The notes below the pieces were generated by a model that was not told the origin of the DNA, searched no databases, and saw only the letters and a list, made by a program, of their open reading frames with translations. Positions 24,023-27,902 of a stretch of DNA of 27,902 nucleotides are shown piece by piece (position 1 is the stretch's first letter; every line of letters starts with the position of its first letter). Source of the stretch: Candidatus Pelagibacter sp. GTDB lineage: Bacteria > Pseudomonadota > Alphaproteobacteria > Pelagibacterales > Pelagibacteraceae. The stretch covers positions 1 to 27,902 of the forward strand of contig JAPYTV010000006.1 in assembly GCA_029941985.1 (NCBI GenBank), written 5' to 3'. The position numbers and the translations under genes are program-made.

Positions 24023-25373
24023 TCTAACAAATCCAGAAGTAGCCATCTTCATGATGGGCATATTTTTATTTGCAGTGTTATTAGGGTTTCCAATTGCATT
24101 TACATTAATGGCAATGGGAATAGGTTTTGGTTATTACGCTTATTATGATCCAGCGTTAATGGAGCATATATTTGACAATAGAATATTTTCATTATTTGTT
24201 CAAAACACTTACACTGTTATGGATAACAACGTTCTCACCGCCGTACCCCTCTTTTTATTTATGGGATATTTAGTTGAAAGAGCTGGTATTGTAGCAAAAT
24301 TATTTTTTGCAATAAGATTAGCAGCGCATAGAGTGCCTGCGTCAATGGCAGTGGCTGCATTAATAACGTGTACTTTATTTTCTACAGCAACCGGAATTAT
24401 TGGTGCTGTTGTAACTTTAATGGGATTACTTGCGTGGCCAGCCATGGTTAAAGCAGGATATGATAAAAAATTTGCATCAGGTATAATTTGTGCAGGGGGA
24501 TGTTTGGGAATTTTAATACCACCAAGCATCATGTTAATTGTTTATTCAGTGATTGCACAACTATCACCTTTAAGATTATTTGCTGCAGCAATTTTTCCAG
24601 GATTATTACTTGCTGGTTTGTATATAGCTTACGCAATAATTAGAGCTTGGATAGATCCATCAATTGCACCAAAACCAAAAGCAGAAGATATTCCACCAAG
24701 GGCAGAAATTTTAAAAGAAGTACTAGTTTCTTTCGTACCACTTTTTGGATTAATTATGTTAGTGCTTGGAACAATTTTAGCAGGGATAGCAACACCGGCG
24801 GAAGCCGCAGCAGCAGGAGCCTTTGGAGCAATAATTTTATCTTGGTTTTATAAAACTCTTAAATGGCAAAGTTTTAAAGAATCTGTTTTTCTAACAGCCA
24901 AAACTACAGCTATGATTATGTGGTTATTTATTGGTTCTTGGACTTTTTCATCAGTATTTTCATATTTAGGTGGTCACGAAGTATTTGAACATTTTTTTAA
25001 ATCTATAGAGATAACCACTTGGCAATTTTTAATAATTACACAAATAATAATTTTTCTTTTAGGGTGGCCATTAGAGTGGACTGAAATTTTAATTATATTT
25101 GTTCCAATATTTTTACCATTGCTTGAAACTTTTGGTGTTAATCCTTACTTCTTTGCAATGCTAATTGCGTTAAATTTACAAACCTCTTTTTTAACACCTC
25201 CCATGGCCATGTCCGCCTATTATTTAAAAGGTGTTCAGTCTAAAAATGTTGAATTGATGGAGATATTTGCTGGAATTATGCCATTTTTGGCCATCGTAAT
25301 TTTTGCAATGTTTCTTATGTATATGTTTCCTGGTATTGCTCTATGGCTACCAGAAACATTATTTGCAAACTAG
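24012..25373 (+). CDS. TRAP transporter large permease (DctM-like)
   Basis: Twelve-or-so-helix membrane subunit, 453 residues, that carries out sodium-coupled uptake. DctM signatures seen: LLGFPIAFTLMAMGIGFGYYAY, AVPLFLFMGYLVERAGI, STATGIIGAVVTLMGLLAWP, GCLGILIPPSIMLIVYSVIAQLS, and the second-repeat GIATPAEAAAAGAFGAIIL, with LQTSFLTPPMAMSAYYLKG near the end. These repeats form the two half-sites of the elevator-type transporter. It overlaps dctQ by 11 bases and is followed ten bases later by an amidase gene, probably in the same transcript. Confidence 0.96.
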   Translation: MLFSLTNPEVAIFMMGIFLFAVLLGFPIAFTLMAMGIGFGYYAYYDPALMEHIFDNRIFSLFVQNTYTVMDNNVLTAVPLFLFMGYLVERAGIVAKLFFAIRLAAHRVPASMAVAALITCTLFSTATGIIGAVVTLMGLLAWPAMVKAGYDKKFASGIICAGGCLGILIPPSIMLIVYSVIAQLSPLRLFAAAIFPGLLLAGLYIAYAIIRAWIDPSIAPKPKAEDIPPRAEILKEVLVSFVPLFGLIMLVLGTILAGIATPAEAAAAGAFGAIILSWFYKTLKWQSFKESVFLTAKTTAMIMWLFIGSWTFSSVFSYLGGHEVFEHFFKSIEITTWQFLIITQIIIFLLGWPLEWTEILIIFVPIFLPLLETFGVNPYFFAMLIALNLQTSFLTPPMAMSAYYLKGVQSKNVELMEIFAGIMPFLAIVIFAMFLMYMFPGIALWLPETLFAN

Positions 25374-25383
25374 GTAATATAAA

Positions 25384-26721
25384 ATGACAGATATATTTTT
25401 ACTTACAACTAACGAATTAGTCTCTCAAATGAGAGAAGGTCAAATTTCGTCAGTTGAAGTTTGCACTCAGTATATTGAAAGAATTAAAAAATTTGAAAAA
25501 GACGTTAAAGCTTGGGCACATTTTAATAAAAAAGAGCTTCTAGAAAAAGCAGCTGAAGCAGATGAATATAGAAAATCTGGAAAACCATTAGGATCATTAC
25601 ATGGTTTGCCGGTTGCAGTTAAAGATATTATCGGAACCTTGGATATGCCGACTGAATGTGGAACTGTTATAAGAAAAAAAATGACTGGTGCGCAGGATGC
25701 CGAGGTAGTTAATTTGCTTAAAATTGCAGGTGCTATTGTTATGGGCAAAACAGAAACTACAGAACTTGCTTATTTTCATCCTGGAAAAACTACAAATCCA
25801 CATGATTATTCTAGAACACCAGGCGGGTCTTCAAGTGGATCTGCAGCAGCAGTAGCGGCGCATATGGCACCTTTATCAATTGGATCACAAACTAATGGTT
25901 CAGTTATAAGGCCAGCATCATACTGCGGTGTAGTAGGGTATAAACCATCTTATGGATTAATTTCTCGAAGTGGAGTTTTAAAACAATCAGATAAGCTTGA
26001 CCACATAGGTGTTTTTGGAAAAACGGTTGAAGATATTGCTTTATTAGCCAAAACTTTAATTAAAAAAGATTTATATGATGCTTCTACAATTCATTATTCA
26101 GCGGATGAAATGCTAGATATTTGTAAGAAAGGCCCAATTTTTGAGCCAAAATTTATTTTTTATAAAACTAAAAACTGGAAAAAAATAGACAAAGAGTCGC
26201 AAAAATCTTTTGAATTTTTAATTAAGACATTTAAAAAGAATATAGAGGTATTTGATACACCTTCATACTTTGATGATATTCCAAAATATCATAAAATAAT
26301 TCATGAAACAGATATGGCTAATAATTTTCAAACTTATTATAAAAAATCTAAGAAAAAACTTTCAAAAGAAATGATAAGCGCAATTGAAAGAGGACTAAAG
26401 TATTCAGCTAAAGAATATGCGGAAGCAATTGATTTTATGAAACGAAGCTATGAATCTTATAAAGAAGTTTTTGAAGATTATCATGGCGTATTAACACCCG
26501 CTTCAACGGGTGTGGCACCTAAGGGATTAAAGAGCACAGGTAGCCCAGAATTTTGCACTGTTTGGACTTATATGGGTCTTCCATCAATTTCATTACCTTT
26601 ACTTACTGGAGCAAATAATTTACCCTTAGGAGTTCAATTAATTGGTGACAAACTAGATGATTTAAGATTTTTAAGTGTAGCTAATTGGTTAGAGAAAAAT
26701 TGTAAAAATTATGATGAGTAA
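25384..26721 (+). CDS. Amidase-signature family hydrolase
   Basis: Amidase-signature enzyme of 445 residues, cytoplasmic (no signal peptide). The Ser-cisSer-Lys triad is complete: K80 in LPVAVKD, S149 in TPGGSSSGSAAAVAA, and nucleophile S173 in QTNGSVIRPAS, with spacing 69 and 24 as in malonamidase E2. It hydrolyses an amide, releasing ammonia or an amine. It is shorter than GatA (about 485), and no gatB or gatC is nearby, so I do not call it the tRNA-Gln amidotransferase subunit. Its position after dctM suggests it may act on the transported compound. The stop overlaps the next small gene by 11 bases. Confidence 0.9.
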   Translation: MTDIFLLTTNELVSQMREGQISSVEVCTQYIERIKKFEKDVKAWAHFNKKELLEKAAEADEYRKSGKPLGSLHGLPVAVKDIIGTLDMPTECGTVIRKKMTGAQDAEVVNLLKIAGAIVMGKTETTELAYFHPGKTTNPHDYSRTPGGSSSGSAAAVAAHMAPLSIGSQTNGSVIRPASYCGVVGYKPSYGLISRSGVLKQSDKLDHIGVFGKTVEDIALLAKTLIKKDLYDASTIHYSADEMLDICKKGPIFEPKFIFYKTKNWKKIDKESQKSFEFLIKTFKKNIEVFDTPSYFDDIPKYHKIIHETDMANNFQTYYKKSKKKLSKEMISAIERGLKYSAKEYAEAIDFMKRSYESYKEVFEDYHGVLTPASTGVAPKGLKSTGSPEFCTVWTYMGLPSISLPLLTGANNLPLGVQLIGDKLDDLRFLSVANWLEKNCKNYDE

Positions 26722-26890
26722 AATAACAACTGTATTAGGGTGTTCACTAGCAATAGCTTTTTTAATAGGTTTAGCAACAACTCTAACAAGATCAATGATG
26801 ATAGGTTTTTATGATGTTTTGCCAGTGTATATTTTAATGGCTGTAGCAATTTATATGATGATCTACGAAGCTTTCTTCGATAAAAAATAA
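26711..26890 (+). CDS. Small two-helix membrane protein of unknown function
   Basis: A 59-codon frame beginning with two ATGs (26711, 26714), overlapping the amidase stop by 11 bases. The product has two hydrophobic stretches: ITTVLGCSLAIAFLIGLATTL, interrupted after the first 20 residues by a TRS turn, and VLPVYILMAVAIYMMIYEAFF. A charged DKK tail follows. I do not recognise a family. The overlap with the amidase gene, the same kind of 11-base overlap seen at dctQ/dctM, and the clear membrane pattern argue that it is real and co-translated with the transporter-amidase genes. It ends three bases before the earliest possible start of the hydrolase gene. Confidence 0.72.
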   Translation: MMSKITTVLGCSLAIAFLIGLATTLTRSMMIGFYDVLPVYILMAVAIYMMIYEAFFDKK

Positions 26891-26893
26891 ATT

Positions 26894-27712
26894 TTGGTTC
26901 AAAAATTTGACGGATTATTTGTGAAGATACTTTTAATTATCTTTATTATCTATCTTTCAATTTTAGTAATATTATATTTTTTTCAAAGAAGCTTATTATA
27001 TCAACCTTCTGAAAATAATTATTTTGAAGATAATTTAACAGTCTCAATAGATAAAATAAAAATCATAACTAAAGATAATATTGAACTTTTAGGCTGGTAT
27101 CACAAAAAAGATTCTCAAAATTATAAAACTATTCTTTTTTTGCATGGTAATGCAGGACCATTGGAGAATAGAATTCATAAAATAAATCATTTTGAAAATA
27201 TGGATATAAATTTTCTTATTATTGCCTGGAGAGGCTTTAGTGGAAATAAAGGAAAGCCGACTGAAAAAGGTCTTTATGATGATGCGAGAAGTGCCGTCCG
27301 GTGGTTAGAAAAAGAAGGTGTTATGAAGAAGGACATCATTATTTATGGTGAGTCTTTAGGAACTGCTGTGGCAACAGAAATTGCACAAAATAATAATTTT
27401 GCTGGATTAATTTTAGAATCTCCTTTTACATCTATGATTGATGCAGCAAAAAATAAATATCCTTTTTTCCCAATAAGGTTTTTGCTTAAGGATAAATATG
27501 AGAGTATTAAAAAAATTAAAAATATAAAAAGTCCGATATTAATCATGCACGGTGAAGTTGATAAAATTGTTCCATTTTGGATGGGAGAAAAAATGTATGA
27601 TATTGCTAACAAACCAAAGTATTCTTATTTTACAAAATATGACAATCATATGATGGAATATGATGAAAACCTTTTAATTGTACTTAAAGAATTTATAAAC
27701 AGCTTAAATTAA
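26894..27712 (+). CDS. Membrane-anchored alpha/beta hydrolase (YfhR/Bem46-like)
   Basis: Alpha/beta-hydrolase of up to 272 residues with an N-terminal membrane anchor (about 11-30) followed by FQRSLLYQPSE, typical of the YfhR/Bem46 group. The oxyanion loop is HGNAG (84-88), the nucleophile elbow YGESLG carries S154, the acid is D223 in HGEVDKIVPF, and the histidine is H252 in YDNHMMEY. The substrate is unknown; likely an ester or acyl group at the inner membrane surface. The longest start is TTG 26894; a GTG at 26921 would begin KILLIIF, right at the anchor helix, and is about equally plausible. Confidence 0.9.
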   Translation: MVQKFDGLFVKILLIIFIIYLSILVILYFFQRSLLYQPSENNYFEDNLTVSIDKIKIITKDNIELLGWYHKKDSQNYKTILFLHGNAGPLENRIHKINHFENMDINFLIIAWRGFSGNKGKPTEKGLYDDARSAVRWLEKEGVMKKDIIIYGESLGTAVATEIAQNNNFAGLILESPFTSMIDAAKNKYPFFPIRFLLKDKYESIKKIKNIKSPILIMHGEVDKIVPFWMGEKMYDIANKPKYSYFTKYDNHMMEYDENLLIVLKEFINSLN

Positions 27713-27750
27713 GTCACAATTCAAACAAATAAAATTCAATTTTTTTTTAT

Positions 27751-27776
27751 AAAATTTTTTAATGTTAAAAAATTTT
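27751..27776. repeat. 26-base perfect AT palindrome over a start codon
   Basis: The 12 bases AAAATTTTTTAA (27751-27762) are followed by TG and then the exact reverse complement TTAAAAAATTTT (27765-27776). The ATG of the last gene (27762-27764) sits at its centre. In RNA it could form a long weak hairpin with the start codon in the loop. It is made only of A and T apart from the central G, so chance cannot be excluded. Confidence 0.6.
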
Positions 27777-27902
27777 TTATTAATTATTTTTAGTATAATT
27801 CTATTTTCTAGCCCAGGCAATGCAGACAGATTAAATGAAATGTTTTATATTGGAAAAATGGATTCTCATAATAAAGATTTTACACTTTTTTTTAAAACGA
27901 GA
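27762..27902 (+). CDS. Secreted protein, N-terminal part only (cut by window end)
   Basis: Open for 47 codons from ATG 27762 to the edge of the window. The first 21 residues are a signal peptide (KNFLLIIFSIILFSS core, cleavage probably after GNA). The mature part begins DRLNEMFYIGKMDSHNKDF. Too little is present to name a family. It follows the alpha/beta hydrolase by 49 bases of T-rich DNA and lies on the same strand. Confidence 0.65.
   Translation, partial: MLKNFLLIIFSIILFSSPGNADRLNEMFYIGKMDSHNKDFTLFFKTR

Noticed and set aside
24209..24532. Open frame of 107 codons on the minus strand opposite dctM
   Set aside because: It lies wholly inside a strongly supported TRAP permease gene, and its composition looks like an antisense shadow.
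25467..25803. Minus-strand open frames opposite the amidase
   Set aside because: The amidase catalytic region is unambiguous here; the antisense frames are shadows.
25384..26721. gatA, glutamyl-tRNA(Gln) amidotransferase subunit A
   Set aside because: The protein is shorter than GatA, lies in a transporter context, and has no gatC or gatB nearby; general amidase is the safer call.
1..27902. Mobile elements, CRISPR arrays, toxin-antitoxin or phage-defence genes
   Set aside because: No transposase, integrase, spaced direct-repeat array, or defence-type protein pair was seen on either strand.

Overview
The window is a very AT-rich, tightly packed piece of a bacterial chromosome. The gene content and style suggest a marine alphaproteobacterium of the SAR11 (Pelagibacter-like) group: spacers of a few bases, many ATGA start/stop overlaps, alphaproteobacterial families (DUF2794, HspQ, IalB, YciB), glycolate oxidase GlcDEF, and a TRAP transporter with an abundant-type periplasmic binding protein. 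This assignment is inferred from sequence style, not from a database match. No tRNA, rRNA, CRISPR array, insertion sequence or phage gene was seen.

Layout. (1) 35-3885, plus strand: hemC and hemD (tetrapyrrole synthesis), an MscS-type channel, a YggT protein and folD. They are followed by what looks like a decayed secreted-protein gene (3905-4304) and a MarC membrane protein. (2) 4925-7648, minus strand: argG, an IalB-family secreted protein and a Tas-like aldo/keto reductase. (3) 7720-8481, plus strand: a Bax1-I family membrane protein. (4) 8487-9375, minus strand: DUF2794 protein and YciB/septation protein A. (5) 9454 to the end: every confident gene is on the plus strand. hspQ comes first, then the cytochrome c maturation run ccmC-D-E-F-G-H and a PagL-like outer-membrane protein. 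Next is a hydroxy-acid block: FMN L-lactate-type dehydrogenase, class I aminotransferase, glcD-glcE-glcF and a D-2-hydroxyacid dehydrogenase. A three-gene TRAP transporter, an amidase, a 59-residue membrane protein and an alpha/beta hydrolase follow. A secreted protein is cut by the window edge.

How the genes work together. The block from about 14.6 to 25.4 kb reads as a small-acid utilisation locus. The TRAP system would import a 2-oxo or 2-hydroxy monocarboxylate. The FMN dehydrogenase and GlcDEF oxidise L-lactate-like and glycolate-like acids to 2-oxo acids. The D-2-hydroxyacid dehydrogenase interconverts glyoxylate-type oxo and hydroxy acids, and the aminotransferase can turn a 2-oxo acid into an amino acid. 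The substrate links are inferred from family membership and adjacency. The ccm genes serve periplasmic haem attachment to c-type cytochromes; ccmA, ccmB and ccmI are not in this window.

Most of the window is ordinary core genome. The least expected items are: a cryptic 49-codon minus-strand reading frame between hspQ and ccmC that lacks a start codon because of an apparent single extra base; a broken secreted-protein gene after folD; a strong intrinsic terminator placed between the TRAP binding protein and its permease genes, behind a spacer with weak possible structure; a 10-base tandem repeat at the glcD/glcE overlap whose loss would fuse the two genes; and a 26-base perfect palindrome centred on the start codon of the last gene. 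I did not find a convincing undescribed multi-gene system.
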